From Pyramidobacter porci (GTDB lineage: Bacteria; Synergistota; Synergistia; Synergistales; Dethiosulfovibrionaceae): a DNA stretch of 64,000 nucleotides. The DNA lies in NCBI RefSeq assembly GCF_009695745.1, contig NZ_VUNH01000002.1:1-64000 (forward strand), written 5' to 3'. The position numbers were made by a program, and so were the translations under genes. The notes under the pieces were generated by a model that saw nothing but the letters and a program-made list of their open reading frames with translations, was not told where the DNA came from and made no database searches. Positions 43,407 to 52,725 of this stretch are shown in pieces. Position 1 is the first letter of the stretch. Each line of letters begins with the position of its first letter.

Positions 43407-44702
43407 ATGTTTACCGTTACCGAATTTCTTCATCAGGAAGTCAAACCGGCGCTGGGCTGCACCGAGCCGGGAGCCGTGGCTCTGGCCGTCGCCAAGGCGT
43501 GCGAGCAGCTGAGCGGCCTGGCCGAGCGCGTGGAAGTGGTCGTCAGCGACAACATCTTCAAGAACGGCATCGCCGTCGGCGTGCCCGGCACCAACGGCGC
43601 CCGCGGCAACGAGATCGCCGCGGCGCTGGCCGTGTTCTGCGGGCACAGCGCTTACAGCCTCGAAGTGCTCAAGGACGCCACCCCCGAAGATTTGTCCCAC
43701 GCCAAGGAGTTCATCGCCGCAGGCCGCCTGAAGCTGACAGCCAACGGCAAGGGAGGCGTCTACGTGGAAGCTGCGGCATATCGCGGCGACGAAGTCGGCG
43801 TCGCCGTGATCGAACAGACGCACGGCAACATCACGCGGGTGAAGAAAAACGGCGAAGTCGTTTTTCAGGCCGTGCCGCACTGCGACGGCGCCGTATCGTC
43901 CGCTTCCGCGAAAACGCTCTCCGTTCCCGATCAGGTGAAAGAGATGGATTTCGAGGAACTCGTCGCGCTCGCCGGCCGGCTCTCTCCCGAAGACATCGAC
44001 TACGTGTGGCAGGGCATCGACATGAACATGAGGATCTCCGATTACGGCTTCGAGAACGACGTCGGCCTGGGCCTGGGACGGACCGTCAGAGCCGCGGCCG
44101 GAGCGAACTACGAAAACGATCTTGCCGCGCAAGTCAAAGCCGTTTCCGCCGCGGCTTCCGACGCGCGCATGGCCGGCGTGGCGCTCCCCGTGATGAGCAG
44201 CGCCGGCAGCGGCAACCACGGTATCACCGCCATTCTCCCCGTCTACGTCGTCGGCACGGCGAAACATAAATCTCGCGAAGAAATCGCCCGCGCCGTGGCG
44301 TACAGCCACCTGGCGACCAGCTTCGTCAAGAGCCGCATGGGCCGTCTCAGCCCCGTGTGCGGCTGCGCCGTCGCGGCCGGAGCCGGAGCGGCCGCCGGCA
44401 TCGTCAACGTCATGGGCGGCACGGACGGCCAGGCCAAGAAAGCTATGGAACTCGTGCTCGGCAACATCACCGGCATGCTCTGCGACGGCGCCAAGGAATC
44501 CTGCGCGCTCAAAGTGGGCACCGGCGCGACCGAAGCGTTTTACGCCGCGCAGATCGCCCTGGCCGGCGGCGGCATGGCCGTGTCGCAGGGCGTGGTCGAC
44601 GTGAACAGTTTCACCCGCACCGCCGAGAACGCGGCGAGATTGAACCGCGAAGGCATGAAGGACGTCGATCACACCATCATCGACATCATCACGCACCGTT
44701 AA
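43407..44702 (+). CDS. cyuA: L-cysteine desulfidase (CyuA/YhaM family)
   Basis: The protein has 431 residues. The family holds an oxygen-sensitive [4Fe-4S] cluster and degrades L-cysteine to sulfide, ammonia and pyruvate. Conserved cysteines are seen in ALGCTEPG (Cys18), PVCGCAVAAG and MLCDGAKESCALK, with MSSAGSGNHGITAILP in the core. GGAAAGAGG upstream is a moderate ribosome-binding site. It follows the UroD-like gene by 36 bases, probably in one operon. It suits an anaerobe that ferments amino acids. Confidence 0.92.
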   Translation: MFTVTEFLHQEVKPALGCTEPGAVALAVAKACEQLSGLAERVEVVVSDNIFKNGIAVGVPGTNGARGNEIAAALAVFCGHSAYSLEVLKDATPEDLSHAKEFIAAGRLKLTANGKGGVYVEAAAYRGDEVGVAVIEQTHGNITRVKKNGEVVFQAVPHCDGAVSSASAKTLSVPDQVKEMDFEELVALAGRLSPEDIDYVWQGIDMNMRISDYGFENDVGLGLGRTVRAAAGANYENDLAAQVKAVSAAASDARMAGVALPVMSSAGSGNHGITAILPVYVVGTAKHKSREEIARAVAYSHLATSFVKSRMGRLSPVCGCAVAAGAGAAAGIVNVMGGTDGQAKKAMELVLGNITGMLCDGAKESCALKVGTGATEAFYAAQIALAGGGMAVSQGVVDVNSFTRTAENAARLNREGMKDVDHTIIDIITHR

Positions 44703-44716
44703 AAAGCAGCCACAAA

Positions 44717-44767
44717 AAAACAGACCTCCGAACCGTAAACAACGGCGTGGAGGTCCGTTTTTTTTTG
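44717..44767. terminator. Bidirectional terminator between cyuA and the M32 gene
   Basis: GACCTCC (44723-44729) pairs with GGAGGTC (44749-44755). A run of T follows on the plus strand (44758-44766) and a run of A precedes the stem, so it can work for both convergent genes. Confidence 0.9.
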
Positions 44768-44774
44768 CTGCGGG

Positions 44775-46286
44775 CTAAATCTTGAACCCGTACAGCCGCG
44801 AGTATTTTTCGTGCAGGTAATCCAGATAGGGGCCGGCGTCGAGTTCGCTTCCGGCGACGCGCTTCATCAGTTCGGGCGAGGTGAAGCAGCAGCCCCAGCG
44901 GAACAGATGTTCCTGCATCCAGCCGTCGATGGCGCCGATATCGCCTGCGGCAAGACGCGTAAAGGCGTCGGGACAGTCTTTCAGCAGCGCGGCGCGCCAC
45001 TGGGCGCCGTAGATGTTGCCGAGCGCGTAGCTCTGGAAGTAGCCGATGTAGTCGCCGGCCCAGTGGATATCCTGCAAAATTCCTTCCAGGTCGTCGGCAG
45101 GGCGGAGGCCGAACGTGCGTTCGTAAGCGTCGTCCCACGCGGCGGCAAGGTCTTCCGCTGTGACAAGCCCGGCGAAGTAATCGCGTTCCAGCTCGAAGCG
45201 GACGATGATATGCAGGCTGTACGTCACTTCGTCGGCGGCCGTGCGCTTGAGGCTGGGCGAAACGGCGTTGACGCCGGCGTAGAAATCTTCCGGCGGCAAG
45301 GCTTTGAATTCGGGCAGCGCGGCTTGCAGCGCTCCGTAATGGCATTGCCAGAATTCGCGGCTGCGGCCGACGATGTTTTCGTAAAAACGCGCTGCGCCTT
45401 CCTGCAGCGCGCCGGTCGTGCCGCCCCACAGTCCCTCGTCGCGCAGCGCGGGATCGGTGCGGCTGGAATACATGGCGTGCCCGCCCTCGTGCAGGAGCGT
45501 GAAGATCATGTCGATCCGTCCGAGGCGAGCCGTGGAGATGCGCGAATCGAGAGGCCCCGGACGGTTGGTCATGCCGTGGACGGCGCGGTCGTCGAAAGTC
45601 GCCGTTTCGGGATCCAATCCGTTCCAGCACGCCAAGCGGCGTCCCAGCGCCATCAGCGTGCCGGCGTCGTACTCGCGGTCCATGAAATCGCGGGAAATCG
45701 TTTTGCCGGAAGAGCGGATGCGTTCGATTAGGGCGACGATGCCGGCGCGCAGCCGCGCGAACTCGCGGCTGATATCGCCGGTTTTGACGTCTTCGTCGGT
45801 CAGCCCCACGAGCGTGTCGAAAACGGGCTGTTCCGGCGCGAGCGCGCGGGCGATCTCGGCTTTCAGCGCGAAGGCCCGTTTCAGCCACGGCATGAAGATC
45901 CGGTAATCGCGTTTTTCCCGCGCTTCCTTCCAGATGTTCAGCACGTCGGTTTTGATCAGCGTGAATTCGCGCAGCGTGTCGGCTGGGATCATGACGGCGT
46001 TTCGGTAATCGCGGCGGAAAATGCGCGCCTGGGCACGGTCGGCGTCGCTTTCGATCTCCGCAAGGGGCACGCCGTCAAGGTACGCGGCGGCTCGGCGGGC
46101 GTCGTCGGAGGCGTAGAGCTTCGCTTTCTGCGCCCCGAAAAAGGCGCTCATCTCCTGACGGTACGCGCCGCCGCGGCGGGGCAGCGAAGTCCATTGGTCG
46201 TACTGAAACAGTCCGTTCAGCGAACGATAATAAACGGCCGTTTGATTGACCGCTCGGGCGGTCCGCAATGCTTCGTCGAAGTCCAT
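44775..46286 (-). CDS. Carboxypeptidase Taq (M32) family metallopeptidase
   Basis: The protein has 503 residues, the usual M32 length, and removes C-terminal amino acids with a metal ion. The metal motif is HEGGH at 266-270. The downstream ligand segment, usually HESQSR, reads LQEGAARFYENIVGRS; its glutamate is near residue 296. GYFQSYALGNIYGAQ near the C-terminus is typical. No signal peptide, so it is cytoplasmic. GGAGG on the minus strand precedes the ATG. It starts 13 bases after the hydroxyacid dehydrogenase stop, in one operon. Confidence 0.93.
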   Translation of the reverse strand: MDFDEALRTARAVNQTAVYYRSLNGLFQYDQWTSLPRRGGAYRQEMSAFFGAQKAKLYASDDARRAAAYLDGVPLAEIESDADRAQARIFRRDYRNAVMIPADTLREFTLIKTDVLNIWKEAREKRDYRIFMPWLKRAFALKAEIARALAPEQPVFDTLVGLTDEDVKTGDISREFARLRAGIVALIERIRSSGKTISRDFMDREYDAGTLMALGRRLACWNGLDPETATFDDRAVHGMTNRPGPLDSRISTARLGRIDMIFTLLHEGGHAMYSSRTDPALRDEGLWGGTTGALQEGAARFYENIVGRSREFWQCHYGALQAALPEFKALPPEDFYAGVNAVSPSLKRTAADEVTYSLHIIVRFELERDYFAGLVTAEDLAAAWDDAYERTFGLRPADDLEGILQDIHWAGDYIGYFQSYALGNIYGAQWRAALLKDCPDAFTRLAAGDIGAIDGWMQEHLFRWGCCFTSPELMKRVAGSELDAGPYLDYLHEKYSRLYGFKI

Positions 46287-46299
46287 GCTCGGCCTCCGC

Positions 46300-47166
46300 T
46301 CACTTTTCGTAATGATGGATCAGCGCCTGCGTGCCGAGGTCGCCCATGCCGCGCGCCGTCACGTCGAGACAGTTGCGCAGCGCGGCTTCGAGCACGTCGA
46401 GAGAGAGTCCGGCGTTTCGGGCTTCTTCGGCGGCGATGCGCAGATCTTTGACCAGATATTTGACGAAAAAAGTGGGCGAGTCGTCGCCGGAAATGATCTT
46501 CGGTCCCAGCGCGTCCAGCTGCCGGCTGGCGGCGGAACCGCTGCTGACGAGCCCGAAAAGGCGATTCAGATCAAGGCCGGCCCGGCGGGCGTACGCGAAC
46601 GACTCGCAAATACCCGAAAGCGTTCCGGCCACGAGGATCTGGTTGGCCGCCTTGGCATGCTGGCCTCTTCCCGCCGGTCCCATGAAGTCCGCCTTTGCCC
46701 CCATGGCCGCAAAAAGCGGCCGGCATCTTTCGAAATCCGCCGCCGCGCCGCCGACGAGGAACGACAGCGTCCCTTCCGCCGCTCCCTTCGCACCGCCCGT
46801 GACGGGCGCGTCAAGCGCGCGCAGCCCGCGCTTTGCTCCTTCGCTGAAGATCCGTTCCGCCAGCGCCGGGCTGGAGGTGGTCATGTCGATCAGAAACGTC
46901 CCCGGTCGCGCCGAATCCATCAATCCTCCTCGGCCGAAATAGACCCCTTCCACGTCGTCAGGCGCGCCGAGCATGGTCAGCGTGCCCACGGCGGAGCGGA
47001 CGCAGCCGGCGATGGAATTGTGAAGGCGCGCGCCGGCGTCGATCAGATCCCGCGCCTTTTCCGGATGCCGGGCGTAAACGTGCAGTTCGTATCCGGCGTT
47101 CATGAGATTGCGGGCCATGGGCTTTCCCATGATGCCCAAGCCGATGAAGGCGAGCGCTTGGTTCAT
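46300..47166 (-). CDS. Beta-hydroxyacid dehydrogenase (GarR/HIBADH family)
   Basis: The protein has 288 residues from ATG at 47166, chosen because AAAGGAG lies just upstream; a longer frame to 47193 adds nine residues without support. The Rossmann motif is FIGLGIMGKPMARNL. Substrate-site DAPVTGGAKGAAEG and catalytic lysine in GQHAKAANQ follow. Relatives reduce tartronate semialdehyde or oxidise 3-hydroxyisobutyrate. It is first in an operon with the M32 peptidase and divergent from argH. Confidence 0.88.
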   Translation of the reverse strand: MNQALAFIGLGIMGKPMARNLMNAGYELHVYARHPEKARDLIDAGARLHNSIAGCVRSAVGTLTMLGAPDDVEGVYFGRGGLMDSARPGTFLIDMTTSSPALAERIFSEGAKRGLRALDAPVTGGAKGAAEGTLSFLVGGAAADFERCRPLFAAMGAKADFMGPAGRGQHAKAANQILVAGTLSGICESFAYARRAGLDLNRLFGLVSSGSAASRQLDALGPKIISGDDSPTFFVKYLVKDLRIAAEEARNAGLSLDVLEAALRNCLDVTARGMGDLGTQALIHHYEK

Positions 47167-47320
47167 TTCTTCTTCTCCTTTTCCCGACGGCAAAATTTTC
47201 CCCGCGCGTTCCGCGTGAGATACGGTTCTGTCCGCATCGCGAACGCGGCTTAGGCCGGATCTCCATGCCGGAACAGCTCCCGCCGCTATTATGTCATAAG
47301 ATCCCGAGCGAAGCCATTAC

Positions 47321-47351
47321 GGTTCGAGAAAGAAAACGCTTTCTCCGAACC
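47321..47351. promoter_or_regulatory. Inverted repeat, possible operator between divergent operons
   Basis: GGTTCGAGAAAG (47321-47332) pairs with CTTTCTCCGAACC (47339-47351) with one bulged base and a 6-base loop. There is no T-tract on either side, so a protein-binding site or leader hairpin is more likely than a terminator. Confidence 0.45.
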
Positions 47352-47410
47352 AATCTCAGTTTATCAAACTTCAGTTTTATGAAAGTCATTAAATAATATG
47401 AAAGTTTACC

Positions 47411-47439
47411 TTGACAGCGTCTCAAGGCAATGATAATAT
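47411..47439 (+). promoter_or_regulatory. Promoter of the argH-racemase-transporter operon
   Basis: A perfect TTGACA at 47411-47416 is followed by TAATAT at 47434-47439 (17-base spacer); GATAAT at 47432-47437 is an overlapping alternative. The leader is about 60 bases. Confidence 0.7.
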
Positions 47440-47503
47440 CGCTTCAGTTTTTATTGAGTGATGAATAATAGTTTATTCATGCATCGTATTGAGGTGAAAA
47501 AAT

Positions 47504-48826
47504 ATGAATTTATGGGGAGGACGCTTTCAAGGCGCCGAAGACGAGCTGATGAAGGCCTTCGACAATTCGCTGCCGCTGGGCAAGCGTTACTGGAAGGAAG
47601 ACATCGAGGGCAGCCTCGCGCACGCGGCCATGCTCGGCGCCTGCGGGATTATCACGAAGGAAGACGCCGAGGCGATCCGGAAAGGGCTGAAAGAGATCTT
47701 GCGCGACATCGAAAGCGGCGCGCTCGCGATCGGCGACGAGGGCTACGAGGACATTCACAGCTTTGTGGAGCTGAACTTGACGAAGCGCATCGGCGAGGCG
47801 GGCAAAAAGCTCCACACGGCGCGCAGCCGCAACGACCAGGTGGCCGTGGATTCGAAGCTCTTCGCCAAAAACGCCGCCGCGCAGGTGGAGGAAAAACTGG
47901 ACAAACTGTGCGGCGCGCTCAAAGCCAAAGCCGCCGCCAATCCCTGGCTGATGCCCGGCTACACGCATCTGCAGCGCGCGCAGGCCGTCACCTTCAAACA
48001 CACGCTGACGGCCTTCGAGCGCATGTTCCAGCGCGACCGCAAGCGCCTGCGCAACGCCGTGGAGATCATGATGGAGGACTGTCCGCTGGGCTGCGGCGCG
48101 CTGGCGGGAACCACGCACCCCATCGACCGCGGCATGACCGCCGCGGCATTGGGGTTCCAAAAGCCCTGCGACAACTTCCTCGACGGCGTCAGCGACCGCG
48201 ATTATTTCTGCGAGCTGCTCGGAGTCTTTGCGATCGTCCTCATGCACCTCAGCCGCCTGAGCGAATCGATCATCCTCTGGTGTTCGCAGGAATTCCATTT
48301 CGTCACGCTCAGCGACGCCTATTCCACGGGCAGCAGCATCATGCCCCAGAAGAAGAACCCCGACAGCGCCGAACTGATCCGCGGCAGCGCGGGGCTGGTC
48401 TACGGCTCGCTGATGGCGATGCTGACGGAGATGAAAGGGCTGCCGCTGGCCTACAACAAGGACATGCAGCTCGACAAGCGGGCCTTTCTGCCGGCTCTGG
48501 ACGACACGCTGATGTGCCTCGAGATCATGAGCGGCATCGTCGCCACGATGACCGTCCATCCCGAGGCCATGAAAAAGGCGCTTCACGACGGTTTTCTCAA
48601 CGCCACCGAGCTGGCGGACTACCTCGTCAAACACGGCGTGCCCTTCCGCGACGCCCATGCCGTTGTCGGCGCGGCGGTGCTGCTGTGCGAGAAAATGGGC
48701 TGCGCGATCGAGGATCTGCCGCTGGAGGAGCTGCAGAAACTCAGCCTCGTGATCGGCGCGGACGTGTACGGCCAGCTGGATTACGAAAACACGATCAAAC
48801 TGGGCGTCAAGAGCCAAATGCTATGA
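47504..48826 (+). CDS. argH: Argininosuccinate lyase family protein
   Basis: The protein has 440 residues with the fumarase/aspartase superfamily fold. Signatures are ARSRNDQVAVDSKLF, MPGYTHLQRAQAVTFKH and the catalytic-serine loop GSSIMPQKKNPDSAELIRG near residue 275. It would split argininosuccinate into arginine and fumarate. There is no argG or other arginine gene nearby; instead it heads a racemase and polar amino acid transporter operon, so a catabolic lyase for a related N-substituted aspartate is possible. GAGGTGAAAAAAT precedes the ATG. Confidence 0.88.
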   Translation: MNLWGGRFQGAEDELMKAFDNSLPLGKRYWKEDIEGSLAHAAMLGACGIITKEDAEAIRKGLKEILRDIESGALAIGDEGYEDIHSFVELNLTKRIGEAGKKLHTARSRNDQVAVDSKLFAKNAAAQVEEKLDKLCGALKAKAAANPWLMPGYTHLQRAQAVTFKHTLTAFERMFQRDRKRLRNAVEIMMEDCPLGCGALAGTTHPIDRGMTAAALGFQKPCDNFLDGVSDRDYFCELLGVFAIVLMHLSRLSESIILWCSQEFHFVTLSDAYSTGSSIMPQKKNPDSAELIRGSAGLVYGSLMAMLTEMKGLPLAYNKDMQLDKRAFLPALDDTLMCLEIMSGIVATMTVHPEAMKKALHDGFLNATELADYLVKHGVPFRDAHAVVGAAVLLCEKMGCAIEDLPLEELQKLSLVIGADVYGQLDYENTIKLGVKSQML

Positions 48827-49557
48827 AGATCTGCGTCGTCAATCCCGACAGCGGCCTCGACGCGGCGGGGCTGAGACTGAGGGTCGAGCGGCTGCGCGCT
48901 TTTGCGCGCCCCGATACGGAGATCGTCATGGTCTGTCCGCAAAAGAACAATCTCTGCGTCGATTCGTGCCTCGACGCGGCGCTGGACGCACCGGAGATCG
49001 CGGAGATGGCGCTGCGGGCGCAGGCCGACGGCGCCGACGCGGTGTGCCTGTACTGTTTCAGCGATCCCGGCTTCGACGCCTGCCGGGAACTGCTTCGCGT
49101 TCCCGTCGTCGGCGGCGCGCAGGCCGCGGTGCTGCTGGCCAGCCAGCTGGCCCTCAGCTTTTCGGTGCTGACCACGTCGGCGCGGCGGATTCCGCAGAAA
49201 AAAGCGTTTCTCCGCGCGCTGGGCGCCGATCCCGCCAGGATCGCGAGCGTGCGCGGCGTCGAGCTGCCGCCGAACGTATCGCGGCAGCGGAGCGAAATCG
49301 TCGAGATCCTCGAGGCGGGCGGACGGCGGTGCGTCGAAGAAGACGGCGCCGGCGCCGTGATCCTCGGCTGTCTCGGTTTCGCCGGCATGGGTGCGGAGCT
49401 GACGGCGAGGCTTGGCGTGCCGGTGATCGACCCCGCCGCCGCGCTGATCGCTGCGGCCGAATCCCTGATCGTTCAGGGGCTCAGCCACAGCAAGAGGAGC
49501 TGGCCCGAGCCGCCGGCGTCGCGACGCTTCTGGGGCGCGGGAATCATCGAAAATTGA
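48823..49557 (+). CDS. Asp/Glu/hydantoin racemase family protein
   Basis: The protein has 244 residues. The two catalytic cysteines of the family are Cys78 in LYCFSDPGFDACREL and Cys183 in VILGCLGFAGM. This spacing and context resemble hydantoin or allantoin racemases more than glutamate racemase. It would swap stereochemistry at a carbon next to a carbonyl. Its ATG overlaps the argH stop (ATGA). Being between a lyase and an amino acid transporter, it suggests use of a D- or racemic substrate. Confidence 0.85.
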   Translation: MKICVVNPDSGLDAAGLRLRVERLRAFARPDTEIVMVCPQKNNLCVDSCLDAALDAPEIAEMALRAQADGADAVCLYCFSDPGFDACRELLRVPVVGGAQAAVLLASQLALSFSVLTTSARRIPQKKAFLRALGADPARIASVRGVELPPNVSRQRSEIVEILEAGGRRCVEEDGAGAVILGCLGFAGMGAELTARLGVPVIDPAAALIAAAESLIVQGLSHSKRSWPEPPASRRFWGAGIIEN

Positions 49558-49591
49558 ACGCTATATTATTTTAATCAAGGAGGAATAAAAC

Positions 49592-51100
49592 ATGAAATTC
49601 AACGTCAAAAAATTTGCCGCCGGCCTCGCGGCGGTCATGCTGTGCGCCGCGCCGGCCTTTGCGGCCAAGCCGCTCGAAGGGCAAAAGCTGAAGATGGCAG
49701 TCAGCCCCACGTTCCCCCCCTTCGAGTTCGAGCGGCTCGACGAGCAGGGCAACGCCCGCATCGTCGGCTACGACATCGACATGGTGGACGCGATCGCCGC
49801 GGAACTCGGCTTCACCTACGAGCTGGTGCACACCAACTTCAAGGGATTGATGGGGGAGCTGGCCAGTCATCGCGTTGACTTCGTCGTCTCCGGCATGTCG
49901 CCCACCGAGGAGCGCAAGAAGACCGTCGACTTCTCCGTGCCCTACTATTACTGCCAGACTTCGATCATCCAGCACAAAGGAACCAACATCAAGACCGTGG
50001 CGGACCTGAAGGGCAAAAAGATCGCCGCTTCTTTCGGCACGCAGTACGCCGACTTCGCCGAAGCGGCCGGGGCCGTCGTCGCCGCGATGGACAGCAGCAC
50101 GTACAGCATGCAGGAGCTCCTGGCCGGCCGCGCCGACGGCGTGGTGCAGGACGCCGCTTCCGCTTCCATCCGCGTCAAGCAGCATCCCGAGCTCGAGTAC
50201 TTCGTGCTGCCGCAGGACGAACTCGACAAGGTGCAGGGCGGCAACGTCTCCGACTGTTTCGCCGCCGTGTTCCCCAAGGGCTCGAAACTGGAACCGCTGT
50301 TTACCGAGCAGATCGAGAAGATGCAGGCCGACGGCACGATGAAGGCCATTTACGAGAAGTGGATCGGCCCCTGGCCTTACGACGCCAAGCCGCTTCAGGG
50401 CAAGCACTACAAGCTGGCGATCAACGCTACCTTCGCGCCTTTCGAGTTCGCCCAGGTGAACGACAAAGGCGAGAGCGTCATCACCGGTTTCGACATCGAC
50501 GTGCTCGACGCCATCGCCGCGGAGCTCGGCTTTACCTACGAGATCAAGGACATGAACTTCTCCGGTCTGATCGGCGAGCTGCACAGCGGCCGCGCCGACT
50601 TCGTCATCTCCGGCCTGTCGGACACGGAGGAGCGCCGCAAGAGCGTCGATTTCTCCGTTCCCTATTACTTCTGCAAGACCGCCATCATCTCGCCAGCCGC
50701 CGCGCCGGTGAAGACCATGGCGGAGATGAAGGGCAAAAAGATCGCCACCGTGTTCGGCACGGAGTACGCCAAGGTGGTCGAAGCTTCCGGTTCCATTCCC
50801 ACGCTGCTCGACAACAGCACCATGGTCACTCAGGAACTGCTGAACGGGCGCGTCGACGGCGCCGTCATGGACGCCTCGCAGGCCAAGACCAAGTGCGAGC
50901 AGAACGAGGGCTACGTGTATCACGTCATTCCCAACGAAGACCTGGAAAGCGCGCATTACGTCTCCGGCGCGTACTCCATCGCTTTTCAGAAAGGTTCCGA
51001 GCTGATCCCTCTGTTCAACGCCCAGATCGAGAAGATGTTCGCCGGCGGGCGGATGAACGAGCTGATCGTCAAATGGATGGGCGAGGAGTTCGTCAAGTAA
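49592..51100 (+). CDS. Tandem two-domain solute-binding protein (SBP_bac_3), polar amino acid type
   Basis: The protein has 502 residues, about twice the normal 250. A signal peptide (MKFNVKKFAAGLAAVMLCAA, cleavage after Ala24) is followed by two homologous binding domains, about 28-262 and 263-500. Each has a PFEF strand, a DIDxxDAIAAELGFTYE helix, FxGLxGEL, EERxKxVDFSVPYYxC and a KGKKIAxxFGTxYA segment. It is the binding protein for the permease and ATPase genes that follow. AAGGAGGAATAAAAC is a strong ribosome-binding site. Fused domains occur in GlnP-type transporters, but here they are not fused to the permease. Confidence 0.93.
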   Translation: MKFNVKKFAAGLAAVMLCAAPAFAAKPLEGQKLKMAVSPTFPPFEFERLDEQGNARIVGYDIDMVDAIAAELGFTYELVHTNFKGLMGELASHRVDFVVSGMSPTEERKKTVDFSVPYYYCQTSIIQHKGTNIKTVADLKGKKIAASFGTQYADFAEAAGAVVAAMDSSTYSMQELLAGRADGVVQDAASASIRVKQHPELEYFVLPQDELDKVQGGNVSDCFAAVFPKGSKLEPLFTEQIEKMQADGTMKAIYEKWIGPWPYDAKPLQGKHYKLAINATFAPFEFAQVNDKGESVITGFDIDVLDAIAAELGFTYEIKDMNFSGLIGELHSGRADFVISGLSDTEERRKSVDFSVPYYFCKTAIISPAAAPVKTMAEMKGKKIATVFGTEYAKVVEASGSIPTLLDNSTMVTQELLNGRVDGAVMDASQAKTKCEQNEGYVYHVIPNEDLESAHYVSGAYSIAFQKGSELIPLFNAQIEKMFAGGRMNELIVKWMGEEFVK

Positions 51101-51118
51101 CTTTTTCCGGGAAAAAAC

Positions 51119-51157
51119 GGCCGAAGGGCCCGCCGCCGCGCGGGGAACCTTTCGGCC
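51119..51157 (+). other. Stem-loop between the tandem binding protein and permease genes
   Basis: Bases 51119-51128 pair with 51148-51157 (10 bp including one G-T pair). The plus strand lacks a T-run; the minus strand has one. As placed, it may stabilise the upstream message so that the binding protein is made in excess. Confidence 0.5.
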
Positions 51158-51221
51158 CTGTGTGGCGGGCGCGCCGCGCGTCGCCGCGGCGGCTTCGCGA
51201 AACGCCGCAGGAAGGAAGAAC

Positions 51222-51992
51222 ATGAGAAAATCGCTTTTCGGCCGCAAAAAAGCGCCGCTGCTGGCCCTCGCGGCCGTGCTGGCTCTGGCGGGGCTGGCGT
51301 GGGCCGCGCCGGCCCCGGCGCGGCGGTTTGCGCTGCACTTCGAACGCATCTGGCCCTATTACAAAGTCTTTTACCACGGCATGATCAATTCGCTCCAAGT
51401 GACCTTCATGTCCGTGATCATGGGCTCGATCTGCGGCACCGTGCTGGCGCTGCTCAAAGTCTCGCGCCTTGGGCCGCTGTCGTGGTTCGCTACGGCCTAC
51501 ACCTCGGTGTTCCGCGGCACGCCGCTGATGGTGCAGCTGTTCCTCGTCTATTTCGCCACGCCGCAGCTCTTCGACTACCAGATCCCGGCCTTCAACGCCG
51601 TGGTGCTGACCTTCGGGCTTAACTCCGCCGCCTACGTGTCCGAGATCCTGCGCGGCGGCATCCAGTCCATCGACGTCGGCCAGCGCGAGGCCGCCATGGC
51701 CCTGGGCGTGCCCTACCGTGCCATGATGTTCGACATCGTCATCCCCCAGGCGCTGCGCACCGTGCTGCCGTCGCTGGTCAACGAGCTTATCGCCCTGCTC
51801 AAGGACACCTCCATCGTCGCCACCATCGGCATGCTCGACATGATGCGCGCCGCCCAGACCGCCATGAACTCCACCTATCTGGCCTTCGAGCCGTTCATCG
51901 TCGTCGCCGGCATGTACTACGTGCTCGTGATGATCTTCACGGCCGTCGCCTCGCGCCTGGAGAGGAGGCTGCACAAAAGTGATCGAAATTAA
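51222..51992 (+). CDS. Polar amino acid ABC transporter permease
   Basis: The protein has 256 residues from ATG at 51222 behind AGGAAGGAAGAAC. After a hydrophobic N-terminal segment comes the HisM/GlnP-type permease domain: [32 protein letters not shown] and the coupling motif [25 protein letters not shown]. It forms the inner-membrane pore with itself as homodimer. The ATPase gene overlaps its end by 14 bases. Confidence 0.92.
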   Translation: MRKSLFGRKKAPLLALAAVLALAGLAWAAPAPARRFALHFERIWPYYKVFYHGMINSLQVTFMSVIMGSICGTVLALLKVSRLGPLSWFATAYTSVFRGTPLMVQLFLVYFATPQLFDYQIPAFNAVVLTFGLNSAAYVSEILRGGIQSIDVGQREAAMALGVPYRAMMFDIVIPQALRTVLPSLVNELIALLKDTSIVATIGMLDMMRAAQTAMNSTYLAFEPFIVVAGMYYVLVMIFTAVASRLERRLHKSDRN

Positions 51993-52701
51993 AAACTTGA
52001 AAAAGCAGTTCGGTTCCCTCGAGGTGCTTCGGGGCGTCAACCTGAAGATCGACGAGGGCGAAGTGGTGTCCATCATCGGCCCCTCCGGCTCGGGCAAGTC
52101 GACGCTGCTGCGCTGCATCAACCTGCTCGAGACGCCCACGTCGGGGCAGGTCGTCATCGACGGGCTGGACATCACCCAAAGAGGCGTGGACATCCAGAAA
52201 GTGCGCGAGAACGTGGGCATGGTGTTTCAGCATTTCAACCTGTTCCGGAACAAGAACGTGCTCCAGAACATGATCTACGCGCCCATGAAAGTGCGCGGCC
52301 TTCCCGAGGCGCAGGCCGTCGAAAAGGCCATGCGGCTGCTCGAGCGCGTCGGTCTGGCCGACAAAGCCCGCGCCTATCCTTCCATGCTCTCCGGCGGCCA
52401 GCAGCAGCGCGTCGCCATCGCCCGCGCCCTGGCCATGGAGCCGCGCACGCTGCTTTTCGACGAGCCCACTTCGGCGCTCGATCCGGAAATGGTCAAGGAA
52501 GTGCTCGACGTGATCCGCAGCCTGGTTTCCACGGGCATCACCATGGCGATCGTCACCCACGAGATGGGCTTCGCCCGCGAGGCTTCCGACCGCGTCTGCT
52601 TCGTCGACGAGGGCGTGATCGCCGAAGACGCCGCGCCGTCTGAGTTCTTCTCGTCGCCGAAGTCGGCGCGCGCCCGGCAGTTTTTGGAAAAAGTGCTTTA
52701 G
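51979..52701 (+). CDS. Polar amino acid ABC transporter ATP-binding protein (GlnQ type)
   Basis: The protein has 240 residues, typical for GlnQ/HisP. It starts with GTG at 51979 with AGAGGAGG at 51961-51968. Walker [10 protein letters not shown] is at 34-42, the signature is LSGGQQQRV, and Walker B is [14 protein letters not shown]. The C-terminus [20 protein letters not shown] is characteristic. It powers the permease and is followed after 24 bases by the first deacetylase-like gene. Confidence 0.94.
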   Translation: MIEIKNLKKQFGSLEVLRGVNLKIDEGEVVSIIGPSGSGKSTLLRCINLLETPTSGQVVIDGLDITQRGVDIQKVRENVGMVFQHFNLFRNKNVLQNMIYAPMKVRGLPEAQAVEKAMRLLERVGLADKARAYPSMLSGGQQQRVAIARALAMEPRTLLFDEPTSALDPEMVKEVLDVIRSLVSTGITMAIVTHEMGFAREASDRVCFVDEGVIAEDAAPSEFFSSPKSARARQFLEKVL

Positions 52702-52725
52702 ACGCAGAGAAACGGAGACTGAAAA

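Larger units (their letters stand above)
47167..47503. other. Divergent intergenic region upstream of the argH operon
   Basis: These 337 bases separate the minus-strand dehydrogenase from argH. They hold a bulged 12-bp inverted repeat (47321-47351) and an argH promoter (47411-47439). The region 47350-47410 is AT-rich. No open frame with a ribosome-binding site was found. Confidence 0.6.

Noticed and set aside
47458-49557. A 699-codon plus-strand frame spanning argH and the racemase, as if a fusion protein
   Set aside because: Its first two thirds is an out-of-frame reading of argH, rich in Arg, Gly and Ala with no family features. Only the last part is the real racemase frame, which has its own ATG at 48823.
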